Below are positions 11,448 to 19,975 of a DNA stretch of 64,000 bases, in pieces (positions within the stretch are counted from its first letter, which is position 1; every line of letters begins with the position of its first letter). Below the pieces are notes generated by a model. It saw only the letters and a program-made list of their open reading frames with translations, made no database searches and was not told the DNA's origin. The position numbers were made by a program, and so were the translations under genes. The DNA comes from Micromussa lordhowensis (lineage: Eukaryota > Cnidaria > Anthozoa > Scleractinia > Lobophylliidae), in assembly GCA_964020085.1 (NCBI GenBank), contig OZ026602.1, forward strand, positions 30,032,977 to 30,096,976. The letters are read 5' to 3'.

Positions 11448-12363
11448 GTGTTAGGTGGCACAACCAACAGCTCTTCACGAACGAGGCCACGCTTGGGCCC
11501 GTCAGACAAATAATAGACAACCGGCGAATCTGGCCTGGTACTATTTTTAACAACCTGGTAGACTTTCAAAGACCAGATTGGATCAGTGGCCCTTTTGGTG
11601 CCGCCCTCAAGTTCGCCCGGCCGGAAGTTTTTTTTCGTTCACACCAACAGGTCTTGTGTAAGGGGTAGAGGGATTTTTTTCTTTGATTGCAGCAGCGGGC
11701 ATTTTGCCAGTAAAGCGAGTCACCTCATTGTTCAGAGCGCTGACAACATCAGGAAGTCTTTTCACCCATTCAGTTGACCGTTTGCCCTCAGGCAGAAGCA
11801 TCTCCATGGCGTATTGATGCCCAAACAGGCGTTCGGCAAGCGTGCGGTTAAAACGCTCGACAATCGCGAATTTCAGTTCTACCACGTCGAATGTATGTTT
11901 TGTGTTTTTCCATTTCTTTCGTCACAGCGCCCATGAACTCGCGTCCAGGGTCGACCTGCAGCATCTGAGGCCAAGTCAGAGGGCCGCGTCGATAAATGGA
12001 CTGAAAAGCCTTGGCAACCTCGGCAGAGTCTTTCGAGGTTAAAGACTCCGCTTCTTTGTAACGGCTGGCGATATCGACAACAGTCAACGCATATTTGTAA
12101 ACTTTGCGGCTACGAGGCGGCTTATCATGTGGCAGAAAAAGGAGGTCCGCCTGGTGTACTGAGTTGGGCGCCGCCACGTCAAATTTCGGGCGAGGAACGT
12201 ATCGCGGTGCAGGCAAATAGATCTACCAAATGGCCTGTTTGCAGAGCCACTGTTTGGTAACATTTTCGGGCACTTTGGCGACTTCTGCCAATTTTTTTAT
12301 CGCGGAGACGCCCTTCCAGTACCCCTGGGGGCTGTAGTAGATTTTGGCGAGTTTGGCATCCAT
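11429..12363 (-). pseudogene. INT: Polinton retroviral-type integrase, broken
   Basis: An rve-family (DDE) integrase of about 311 codons that joins the element ends to target DNA. The ATG at 12361-12363 opens a helical N-terminal part with a helix-turn-helix look; the catalytic core begins at the HQADLLFLPHD block (Asp at 12145-12147), has the second Asp in QVDPG (11950-11952) and Glu in AIVERFNRTL (11856-11858), a D-x65-D-x~31-35-E spacing. The C-terminus has the typical YYLSDG..RG.VREELL block followed by PP. Lesions: TAG at 12223-12225, a frameshift near 11884 between the second Asp and the Glu, and another in the T8 run 11628-11635. It is convergent with POLB. Confidence 0.92.
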
Positions 12364-12384
12364 TATTTGAACGACAAAAAAAGT

Positions 12385-12813
12385 TCAAAGGAAACGAAAA
12401 GCCGCGTATGCAACCGCGAGTGCGCCGCCGCCGACAAAAAGAAGCTCCCCCTGTTTCTGCAGCTCGCTTGGCTGGTACATGTCCGAGAAATTCAGCGCTT
12501 TGGGCAGAGTCAGTCTCTGGTCGGGGTGGGCCTGGTTGTAGAGCTTGAACGCGTAATCGGTGTTTGTGAAGTTTTTCTGCGCGTGTTCTTTGATTTCTTC
12601 GTTGGTGTTGATCCAGTCGAGCAGCTGTGTTCGCTCGCGTGAGTATTTTGCCATTGCTGACTGATAAGCCTCCAGGGCCTTGTCATGCCGCTTTTTTTCG
12701 TCTAACGCGGCTTTGCCATTGTCACCGGCTAAAAATTTGGCGAGATAGTTGCCGCCAGTGAAAGCTGCCGCGTTGAGAACTGCGCCACCAATCATCATCG
12801 CAATGCTGGCCAT
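12385..12813 (-). CDS. Conserved Polinton protein with hydrophobic ends, 142 aa
   Basis: An intact ORF with an ATG at 12813. Residues 5-28 are Ala/Gly-rich and hydrophobic, residues 30-100 form a charged helical stretch (Lys/Glu-rich with a Trp-Ile-Asn core), residues 83-95 contain NTDYAFKLYNQAHP, and the last 20 residues are hydrophobic (VGGGALAVAYAAF). I recognise this as a recurrent small gene of cnidarian Polintons but know no function; two membrane-seeking ends around a helical core would fit a virion membrane or minor structural protein. The gap to the integrase start is 21 bp. Upstream is an A/T-rich start motif shared with the neighbouring genes. Confidence 0.75.
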   Translation of the reverse strand: MASIAMMIGGAVLNAAAFTGGNYLAKFLAGDNGKAALDEKKRHDKALEAYQSAMAKYSRERTQLLDWINTNEEIKEHAQKNFTNTDYAFKLYNQAHPDQRLTLPKALNFSDMYQPSELQKQGELLFVGGGALAVAYAAFRFL

Positions 12814-12833
12814 TTTATGTTAAGATCATTTTT

Positions 12834-13049
12834 TCAATCAGGAAGAATCTTCTGATCTTCGAGATACCGTTTCAGCACGATGCTGCCAGCCATGACAGCG
12901 GTGAATTTGGCATAGTTCATGAAGCTGTCGCTAGGGTCATTTGTCAAGCTTTCTTTCACGGACTTTTTCGCAATCCAGCCGATGGCAGCAGCCAGGCCGG
13001 TCAGAGTTGCAGCTTCCATGATTGTTTTCACAAGTTTGTTGTCAGACAT
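12834..13049 (-). CDS. Small two-helix membrane protein, 71 aa
   Basis: An intact short ORF (ATG at 13049). Two hydrophobic segments, about residues 11-26 (AATLTGLAAAIGWIA) and 47-58 (FTAVMAGSIVL), flank a polar turn with Lys, Asp and Ser. Size and hydropathy suggest a double-spanning membrane peptide. It sits 20 bp from the next gene downstream, in a block of five minus-strand small genes between the integrase and the ATPase. Function unknown. The start is preceded by TATATC three bases before the ATG, as in the gene at 13321. Confidence 0.7.
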   Translation of the reverse strand: MSDNKLVKTIMEAATLTGLAAAIGWIAKKSVKESLTNDPSDSFMNYAKFTAVMAGSIVLKRYLEDQKILPD

Positions 13050-13067
13050 GGTGATATATTGAAAGGA

Positions 13068-13321
13068 TTATTTTTTCAATAAATAAATACTAATAATATC
13101 ATCTCTGCAAGACTCACACAAAAGCTTTCCTTTAACCAATTCATCCTCATCATACTCATCATCCGAAAAATCCTCTGTGAAAAAAAATCCTCTCTGCATT
13201 TTTCACACGTGACAGACTCACAAGTTTCTGTGACTTGATGCCAGATAGTATATATTCCCGCGAGGGCGGCGCCCATGAAAAATGCTTCAAGTATGTTGTC
13301 CAAAATCATAAAGCGAGGCAT
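13068..13321 (-). pseudogene. Membrane-anchored zinc-ribbon protein, frameshifted
   Basis: The ATG at 13321 opens a peptide with a hydrophobic stretch at residues 12-26 and then a C-x4-C-x2-C cluster ending in CEKC. At a T8 run (13179-13186 on the plus strand as A8) the frame changes; the other frame continues with an acidic linker and a second CESC pair, then stops at TAA 13068-13070. The two CxxC knuckles therefore lie in different frames and together would make a four-Cys zinc ribbon. The homopolymer position makes a sequencing or assembly indel as likely as a real mutation. No specific function is known; it might be a regulatory or structural protein. Confidence 0.6.
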
Positions 13322-13359
13322 GATATATTCGAAAGATTATTTTTTCAATTCAAAAATTA

Positions 13360-13749
13360 TTAATCCATATTTCTAATTCTTCCTTCTTTTTTTGGCTCGA
13401 CTGGAGGCGGCTCGACTGGAGGCGGCTTTTTGGCGAAAAGCGCTTTTATCTCTTGTCGTTTGTAGTAGATTCCCACTATTGAAAGAAAAATGCTGATGCC
13501 ACTCAGCCATTGTGTTGTTGTAATTGCTGCTGCCTCAGGTGTTGCTGCCGCCTCAGGGACTTTTTTGTTTGCAATGATGGCATTAGCTTCATCTAAAGCC
13601 TTTTTCTGCGCTTCGCGGGCAAGTCTCATTTTTTCAGCGATTGCTTTGCCGGCAGCAACCCGTTTTGGATTTTTTATTTTTTTGGCGGGGGTTGGTGAAG
13701 TCACCTGTTGACTCGTGTCGACAGGTTGTTGATTCTCTGAGTCAGCCAT
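13360..13749 (-). CDS. Basic, single-span membrane protein with Pro repeat, 129 aa
   Basis: An intact ORF (ATG 13749). Residues 1-23 are polar; 24-60 are strongly basic and helical with the motif KNPKRVAAGKAIAEK; 61-78 are Ala/Pro-rich; 80-97 form one membrane span (WLSGISIFLSIVGIYY); the C-terminal tail carries a doubled PPPVEP repeat and ends in charged residues. Recurrent in cnidarian Polintons as far as I recognise it, with no assigned function. The basic segment could contact DNA, which would suit a core or membrane-linking virion protein, but that is inference. Confidence 0.7.
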   Translation of the reverse strand: MADSENQQPVDTSQQVTSPTPAKKIKNPKRVAAGKAIAEKMRLAREAQKKALDEANAIIANKKVPEAAATPEAAAITTTQWLSGISIFLSIVGIYYKRQEIKALFAKKPPPVEPPPVEPKKEGRIRNMD

Positions 13750-13807
13750 TGGATATAATTAGTCAACAAAAATATTTAATTGGTAATTTCTCAGCAATGT
13801 TCACCAA

Positions 13808-14383
13808 TTATTGGGGAGTTACTGAACATTCCTCAGCTTTGTCTACCTCATCTAGCCCAGCAAGTGGGTGCCCATCTGAATCACGAGAAGGGTGGCACGG
13901 TTTTGAATCTTCATCGCTGAAATCGGCATGTTTCTCAGTGATCAGAAATGCGTTCGCCACCGCCAGCATACGTCCGCATCTTAGCGCAAGACCGCCAGAC
14001 AGTTCTGACAGCTCTTTCGTGATGATGTAATCATTCTTCAGATCATTCTGCAGAGCACCGGTGTCTTTTATTTTCACCACAAAGCCAAGTGCTTTTACGG
14101 CGAACGACACAAAGCCTTCAATCAAGGTTTCAGTGGTTTTGGCGCCGACGTAGGTCTCGTACCTTTTGCAGGCCCTCATGACGTCTTTGTCTGGCATTCG
14201 CTTCACCTGATCGTGCGTGAACTGTGTGCCGATGGCTTCTTTGCATTTGCCTGTGGAAACCAGAATGGCAAGCTGCTCACGGAGCGCTGGAATGTTAGGG
14301 CCAGGAGCCTCGATGGGCTGTGCAGGCTCGACTTCAAGCATTTTTATGACATCTGCCAACTCGGGGTCGTTTTGTTCAGCCAT
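13808..14383 (-). CDS. Conserved Polinton protein, 191 aa
   Basis: An intact ORF; the ATG at 14383 is chosen over an upstream in-frame TTG because it follows the A/T-rich start region. After an acidic, Pro-rich N-terminus comes a helical domain with a C-KRYETYVG block (about residues 80-90), a hydrophobic helix FVSFAVKALGF, a KIKDTGALQNDL block and a Gly/Ala-rich helix near 130-150. The C-terminal 35 residues are acidic and disordered-looking. I recognise the YETYVG helix as recurrent in cnidarian elements, without a known role; a scaffold or minor capsid role is possible. It lies between the ATPase and the Pro-repeat membrane protein. Confidence 0.7.
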   Translation of the reverse strand: MAEQNDPELADVIKMLEVEPAQPIEAPGPNIPALREQLAILVSTGKCKEAIGTQFTHDQVKRMPDKDVMRACKRYETYVGAKTTETLIEGFVSFAVKALGFVVKIKDTGALQNDLKNDYIITKELSELSGGLALRCGRMLAVANAFLITEKHADFSDEDSKPCHPSRDSDGHPLAGLDEVDKAEECSVTPQ

Positions 14384-14418
14384 TATGTAATTCATTTTTT
14401 TTCATTTCAATTTGCAAA

Positions 14419-15014
14419 TTACATTTCTTCAATTCGGAAAGGGGGCCGCAGTGAAAAAATCAAATTGCCAAATTTGCGCGCTTTCAGCCTTGAAACCATC
14501 TGCTTGAGTTCGCCAACAGAAAGCTGGCCCGCGTATTCTTCAAAAATTGCCTTTCTGGTTTTTGCCGATGGCGTGTAAAAAATAACGATTGCTGCCACGT
14601 TCTCGCGGAAAGCTTCGCGATGCTCGATAGCTGCTGGGCCATCACCCAAACGCTAATGCCGACATGCCGAGCCGAAAAGGCGAGTTTTACAAGCTCCCCA
14701 GTGCGATTTTTCACATCTTTTGATGAGGCGCAGTCATCAAGGATGATGAGAGTGTTGTCGCCTTCGAAAGCAAAACTGGCTAATTTCAGCCAGGTTTCAA
14801 CTTGGTGTTGCTCGGAGATGATAACACCCAGCCGAGGGTCTTTCTCCGCAAACCGGTACAGCGTTCTGTTATGGGCGAAGGTTGGGCAGATTAACACGAT
14901 GTAATCAAACTTGCCGCGGAATGGACCGCAGAGCTGTTTCACAAGAAAATGCCTCTTGCCAGAGTTGGTCGGCCCGACTATTAGCGCATTGAAGGGGATG
15001 TTGCCAGGATCCAT
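14419..15014 (-). pseudogene. ATP: Polinton A32/FtsK-like packaging ATPase, frameshifted
   Basis: A P-loop ATPase of the genome-packaging family used by Polintons, adintoviruses and large DNA viruses. The ATG at 15014 (MDPGN) is preferred to an upstream TTG. Walker A reads GPTNSGKR (14952-14975): the Ser/Thr expected after the Lys is Arg. Walker B is TLIILDD near 14735-14755, and a sensor-type QQ follows about 30 residues later. A frameshift near 14609-14616 moves the C-terminal part (FYTPSAKTRKAIFE to the stop at 14419) into another frame. With the Walker A change and the frameshift this copy is inactive. The capsid gene ends 20 bp upstream of its start. Confidence 0.9.
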
Positions 15015-15034
15015 TTTCAATACTGCATATAAAT

Positions 15035-16284
15035 TCAAAACTGCAAAGGTTGCATCTGTCTGTTCATTATGTTGAACTGGGAGTCGGCGATCACGAAAAC
15101 ATGGCAGTTCACAGTTCCTGACCCCTTGGCGTCTCTCTCGATTTCCAGTTGCACGCCGTCTGTTGTGTTCACGAGGCGGGTGCCGCTGCCATGCATTTCT
15201 TGGCTGGCCATGGAGCGCAGATCGATCAGAAGCCCGAACTTGTTCTCGGTGTAGAACTTCTGAAGAGTCATGAACTGGGGTTTTTCTTTTTCTTTCATGA
15301 AGAAGCGGCTCACTTCACTCCAAATGTCCCGACTTTCGATTCCGTTGTTGTATATCATGTTGGGCGAGCCGTTTATCGTGACGCTGATTTTCTTTATGTC
15401 CGGGAAGATGTATTTTTCCGAATCTCTTGCCCCCGCGGCGTACGACTCCATGAACAGCAAGAGGATCCCTTTCAATGACCGTCTTTGGGCGTTGACTTTT
15501 ACGTTTATTCTCGTTGCTGTTCCTCTGTCGATCGGGATCACTTTATCACGGACCACGTGGTCGTATAAAAACTCTTTGCTCTTGCTGTAAATGCTGGTTG
15601 CCTCTTCTGCATGATGCTTGCTTTGGATCATTTCATACTCAAGCTGGATGTTCTTCCGCTTGTATTTCAGCTTGGTCGTGTCCGAGCCTCTGACCACTTG
15701 GCTGGCTGGTGCGAGGGTCACTTCAAATACGAGGTCGCTGTACAACGCCTGGGGGTAGAAAACGCCGTGGTCTGTCAAGATCTGGTGGTCCAGATTGATT
15801 CGATATTTGTTGCCGTAAACTTCATTGAGTTTTTTTTCGGCGTCGACGCCTGATGTTTTTTGTCCCCAGAATTTGAGCGGATCTTGCACAAATCTTCGCT
15901 CTGGACGCCCTCAGGCACCATGTTGTCCCGCTGTTCTCCGGGCAAGAAAAGGTCCCTGAACGTATTGTAGATGTCATGGCCGACGGTTTCTTCCAAAATC
16001 GTGCCCTCAAACTTCACAACAAGCTTGTCCACGAGTGCTCGCGAGACGTTCTGGACAAGGAAGTTGTTCGCGTGCCCCCCAGAGAGGTCGATATCAAATA
16101 TCAGGGCCAAAGAGTTAGGCACGAGTACTTCGTTCTCGTTCAGCTTGGGGACGTGAACATACAGAGTCTCGCCTGGGTTTGCTTCGGAAGGATTGAAAGT
16201 TATGCGCTTGACAGCACGCGGCGCCTTCATGGCGCGTATTATCTTTTTTGTTTTTTCCGGTTGAAGGTCATCTTGCACAGACAT
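15035..16284 (-). pseudogene. Probable double-jelly-roll major capsid protein, frameshifted
   Basis: About 416 codons read in two overlapping frames: ATG 16284 to the T6 run at 15856-15861, then the second frame to the stop at 15035. The text is beta-rich, with short hydrophobic strands spaced by polar loops, a GPSLALIFDIDL-like early strand, an RLDHQ-type block (here INLDHQILTDHGVFYP) and a late NGSPNMIYNNGI block. This pattern, the length and the position next to the packaging ATPase fit the major capsid protein of cnidarian Polintons. The fold call is inferred, not shown. The start is separated by only 39 bp from a divergent gene. The homopolymer frameshift may be an assembly error. Confidence 0.6.
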
Positions 16285-16323
16285 GATATATGAATTCAAA
16301 AAAAATAATTTCTAATTAAATAA
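16285..16323. promoter_or_regulatory. 39-bp divergent promoter region
   Basis: These 39 bases separate the ATG of the capsid gene (minus, 16284) from the ATG of the coiled-coil gene (plus, 16324). They are almost pure A/T with an ATATATC box directly before the minus ATG and TTAAATAA directly before the plus ATG. Any transcripts must have extremely short leaders. Confidence 0.55.
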
Positions 16324-17688
16324 ATGGCAGAAGGTGGCGATTTTGGTTACGATGATCCTGATCTTGACTATCAGATTGACCACGATGACGACGACGACGA
16401 TCAAGAAGTCAACAGAACCCAGCCGTTCCAGCCGGGGGCAGCGTCAACACCCTATCACGGCGGTGAACAACATGAAATGCAAACGATGATGCACGAGCAG
16501 AGCGGGCTGCCTGATACCTAGTATGAAGAAACACCTTTGCTTGAACCTGAAGAAAGACAGAGAATACTTAACAGGGTTTTAAATTTTATCAAATCTAAGT
16601 TCCCAAGAGCTGACTTGGCAAGAATAGACCCAATTGGTTTCAGCAAAAAAGGTACACGAGAAGACATCGTTTCATTTGGGCCAAAAGGTGGCGAGACAAA
16701 AATTTTAAAAAAAGATGGCGGCTTTCAAAAAAGCTTCATAGGCAGATTTTCAAAATATCTTGGGCCAAGCGCTGAAGAAATCTCTGCCCAAGACCGCAAT
16801 ACCGCCGTAGAACAACGCCAAAGATTGGCGGAAGCTGAAAGGCAACAAAGAGAGGCAGATATCATTGCTGCACAAAGAGATGAAGAATCACAAGAAATTC
16901 AAAATCTAAGGTTGCGAACCGAAAGAGTCGACGCCCAGATTGAAGCCATTCAAGAAGAACAAGGCAGCAATCTTGAAAGTGAAACAGAACTAAATAGGCT
17001 TAAGCAACTGAAAAAAAATTAGGAAAAAGATCTGGAGATTAAGAAAAAAAGATTGGACGCGCTTCAAAAAGAAGCAAAAAACAAAGATAAAGCGCAAGCA
17101 AAGATCGACAGCGAAAGGGCAAAGCTCGCCCAAATTGAAAAAGATAGAAACAAAATAGAAAAAACGCTGAACAGCACAAAGGCCGTTGATGAACTGAAAG
17201 AGCAAGAAAGTGAGCTCAAGCGCCAAAACGAAGAAGACCAGGCAGCCATCCAAGATGACAACACTTCGCCTTCAGAAAGAGAAGCTGCAGAGGCGAGGGT
17301 GGCAGAAAGAAACGAGGAGCTCTCGCGTTTGCGAACTCAGATTGAGGAAAGAGAAGCTGGCATGCCTCTCCGAGAAAGGATACGCGAGATCTTCAAAAAA
17401 TATGGCGTTACCGTGACGGCCATCTTTATTGCCGCCGGTGTCACTATCGGGGCTGTTGTTGGGTCAATCACCAAAGCTCTGAAAGCCACAGGCAAAGCAA
17501 TTGGAAATGGTCTAAAAGACATTGGGGCCAAAATTGGCTCGCTTCTGCCTGGGTTAATTGGCTCGGTCGTCAGCTTCCTTTTCAAAACTGCGGGGCAGGC
17601 GATTGGCTTTCTCGCCGAGCATACCTGGCTCCTGATTTTGGCGGCAGTTGTTTTCATTTTTGAAAAATACATCAAAATGCGACGTTAA
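16324..17688 (+). pseudogene. Coiled-coil membrane protein, two in-frame stops
   Basis: One 455-codon frame from ATG 16324 to TAA 17686-17688, interrupted by TAG at 16519-16521 and 17020-17022 with no frame change. Domains: an Asp-rich N-terminus (DDDDDD near residue 22), a folded-looking basic region (about 70-150), a very long charged helix rich in Gln, Glu, Lys and Arg (about 155-345), then a Gly/Ala-rich membrane region with two or three spans (about 355-450). Looks like a virion fibre or tether anchored in a membrane, but no function is known. Its stop shares a TTAA with the stop of the convergent 526-aa gene, so the two ends overlap by 4 bases. Confidence 0.75.
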
Positions 17689-19265
17689 CGTAATACAAGC
17701 AATAGCAATGCCGCGACTGCGACTCCGCCAACAATCACGGCGGTTTTGTTTATCTCGTGCTGCGGCGTTTTCTCTGAAACGGTTTCCTCATCTGCGGTTT
17801 TGGAAGCTGGCTTCTGCGCTACCATGGCGGCTTTGTGGATCGGATTAGAGGGATGGCTGTTTGGCGGGTTGATTTTTGTCGGCCCCCCTTCCATGTTTTG
17901 GATTCCCACTTTTTTTGTTCCTGAATTTACGTCATTGTTCACGCCTAGCTTCATTCCTGGAACGGCCTGCTTCAGTCTGTTGTTGTATCCAACCGTGCTT
18001 TTCGTGTTGATGATCATTGACGCCGGCATCAGCCACGCTCCAGGACACACTGCAAGATTCAGCCTGACATTCGCTTCATCAACCGCAAGCTGATACCTTT
18101 GCACGCTCTTCGCCAAATCCGGCTGCCTGATAGCGTCTTCCATCAGAGTCAAAAACTCCGTCTGTGCCTCTTTCGCTCTCCCGCCTGTACCAATTATGCT
18201 GCTCCGAACATTAACTTGCGCACCCAAGATGCAGTAAACGAAGGCCTCGATCGACTGGTTGATACGCGCGAGCCCCGCTTGTGTCAAACCTGATGATTTG
18301 TTTGGTGCGAACCAGTCGCACTGGCTGAATGCCACGCCATCGGGCTCAATGAAAGCGAGCAAGTTTCCATCTTTTGCTTTCCCTCCTTCATCGGCGAATT
18401 TGTAAAACCCACCTGGATATTCCGCCCCCATTTTCATTGGCCCATGCCCTGACACGCCGATGTATACGTCGCCCAGGCCGTGGTTTTTTCTGCTTTCAAA
18501 CCGGAAATCACTTGTTGGGTCTATCCCGAACTCTGCGCATATCCGTTTGTATGAGGCCACGTCGTAATGATTTCCTGATAAATTGAATGTGGGGTCTCTG
18601 GGTAGGGCGCTTATGCTCTGGATGCCTCCCATCTGGAACAAAATTCTCCTGACCGTGAAATACACGTGAAATCTGTAGAAGGCCCTCACTTGCGAAGAAA
18701 GATTCAGTCCTTTGTCAAAGATTTCTCTTGAAATTCCACAGCCTTGCGTTGCGCAAAATACCGCGAAGTTTAGCTGCTGCGGCCAATAGTCCATACGCGG
18801 CCCTTGTAGCCAGCGTTTCGCTTCCGCCGCGGTTTTGTGCCTTATTCTCGTTTGTTGGAATATTTCCCTGAATTTCGCCACAAAGAAAGCATCTGGCCTC
18901 ACGTAAATGTTTATCGGGCTGCTGAAGATTTTCTTCAGGCTTGGTGCTGCTTCAGTGAAATCCACTGCGGGGATTGGCAGGGCTCTTTTTGTTTTCAGCA
19001 GGGACAGTTGATATGGGAACCCTTCCACACCTTGCAAACCTAGTGCAGCCTTCATTTTTGGGCTCCAATATTTCCTGTCTGACCCAAACACGCTATGCCC
19101 TCCCTTTAGAAACATTTCAGATCCTGTGATGTTGCCTTTACCATCAGAGTATACTTGTGCAAAGAATTGGCTTTTGTCCGCGTTCGGAAACTGTGCTGTC
19201 AATTCTGCCCACGCGCTTTTCTTTGATGCGGCTATTTGAGCCGGCGTTGGTTGTTGGCCTTTCAT
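17685..19265 (-). CDS. Intact 526-aa Polinton protein with C-terminal anchor
   Basis: The longest undamaged ORF of the element. The ATG at 19265 is used because the longer frame starts with non-ATG codons inside the divergent gene. Features: an N-terminal polar helix, SVFGSDRKYWSP (about residues 60-71), a KTAAEAKRWLQG helix, a central domain with several Gly/His turns (SRKNHGLGDVYIGVSGHGP), a Gln/Asp-rich helical region near 370-400, a Pro/Lys-rich linker and a final hydrophobic segment (AVIVGGVAVAALLLLV) ending in Arg. I recognise it as recurrent in cnidarian Polintons but do not know its role; its size and tail anchor suggest a virion surface or membrane protein. A capsid role cannot be excluded. 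Confidence 0.8.
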   Translation of the reverse strand: MKGQQPTPAQIAASKKSAWAELTAQFPNADKSQFFAQVYSDGKGNITGSEMFLKGGHSVFGSDRKYWSPKMKAALGLQGVEGFPYQLSLLKTKRALPIPAVDFTEAAPSLKKIFSSPINIYVRPDAFFVAKFREIFQQTRIRHKTAAEAKRWLQGPRMDYWPQQLNFAVFCATQGCGISREIFDKGLNLSSQVRAFYRFHVYFTVRRILFQMGGIQSISALPRDPTFNLSGNHYDVASYKRICAEFGIDPTSDFRFESRKNHGLGDVYIGVSGHGPMKMGAEYPGGFYKFADEGGKAKDGNLLAFIEPDGVAFSQCDWFAPNKSSGLTQAGLARINQSIEAFVYCILGAQVNVRSSIIGTGGRAKEAQTEFLTLMEDAIRQPDLAKSVQRYQLAVDEANVRLNLAVCPGAWLMPASMIINTKSTVGYNNRLKQAVPGMKLGVNNDVNSGTKKVGIQNMEGGPTKINPPNSHPSNPIHKAAMVAQKPASKTADEETVSEKTPQHEINKTAVIVGGVAVAALLLLVLR

Positions 19266-19287
19266 TTTATATCTATCAAATATAAAA
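19266..19287. promoter_or_regulatory. 22-bp divergent promoter
   Basis: Only 22 bases lie between the ATG of the 526-aa gene (minus) and the ATG of the minor-capsid-like gene (plus). The sequence is near-symmetric: a TTTATATCTATC half faces a GATAGATATAAA half on the other strand, each placing a TATA-like box within a few bases of its ATG. Confidence 0.6.
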
Positions 19288-19960
19288 ATGGTCGTTCTAA
19301 CAATTGTCACACAAAAGAATGGAGAGACTTTCTACTTTGACGAGCCCATCCCCCAAGTTCATTTCATGAAACTGATCTTGTGCAGTTTGTACAACTCTTG
19401 GCACAATTTGAAAAAAAGAAGGAAGTGCCGCATTAGGCTTTGAAAAAAGTGATCCTTCTGTGTCGATTGGTAAAATAAATCCTGGACATTACACTTTGGA
19501 AAGCATGGCACAAGAAATTGCAAACATTTTCAAATCATATGGAGAAATATTGAACACAAAAACAAACACTCCTTTTGGCCAACTAGAAATCTTAAATCTT
19601 GGCACGAAACCAATCAAACTTGATCGCGATTTAGTTGAATTATTTGGTGTGAAGCGAGAGTTAGCCCGGACAACACACGTAAAATATCTCAGATATCCAA
19701 TGTCATACTTCATTCATTGCAATCTGATCGACCCACAACAAAACTTTTTCAACAACAAAAGATCTGACCTCTTGGCCAAACTCGATGTAAGAGGCAAGCC
19801 ATACGAAAAAGTAAGCTATGAGGCTTCTCCGCAGCAACCTTTACGCGACTGTTCGACAGATTCTCATGTAAGAAGTGTCACTGTCAGCGTCAGAGATGAA
19901 AACGGTGAGCTGTTTGATTTCAACGGCTTGCCTCTTGAGTTTGTTTTGGAAATAAATTAA
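19288..19960 (+). pseudogene. Probable minor (penton-type) capsid protein, frameshifted
   Basis: About 224 codons. The ATG at 19288 opens a beta-rich start (VVLTIVTQKNGETFYF), which breaks at an A7 run near 19410; the second frame carries a GHYTLESMAQEI helix and a jelly-roll-like C-terminus with RDCSTDSHV, a VSVRDENGELFDFNG turn and a terminal LEFVLEIN strand. The D-x-D/NG-x-x-x-F-NG ending is a feature of single-jelly-roll minor capsid proteins of Polintons. The family call is moderate. It is divergent from the 526-aa gene and followed after 15 bp by the next gene. The homopolymer frameshift may be technical. Confidence 0.6.
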
Positions 19961-19975
19961 ATTTCTATTTATACA

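Noticed and set aside
12367..12642. Plus-strand ORF over the 142-aa gene
   Set aside because: Shadow of the intact minus-strand ORF; no domain pattern.
14620..16293. Plus-strand ORFs opposite the ATPase and capsid genes
   Set aside because: They are antisense shadows of the minus-strand genes, which show family motifs.
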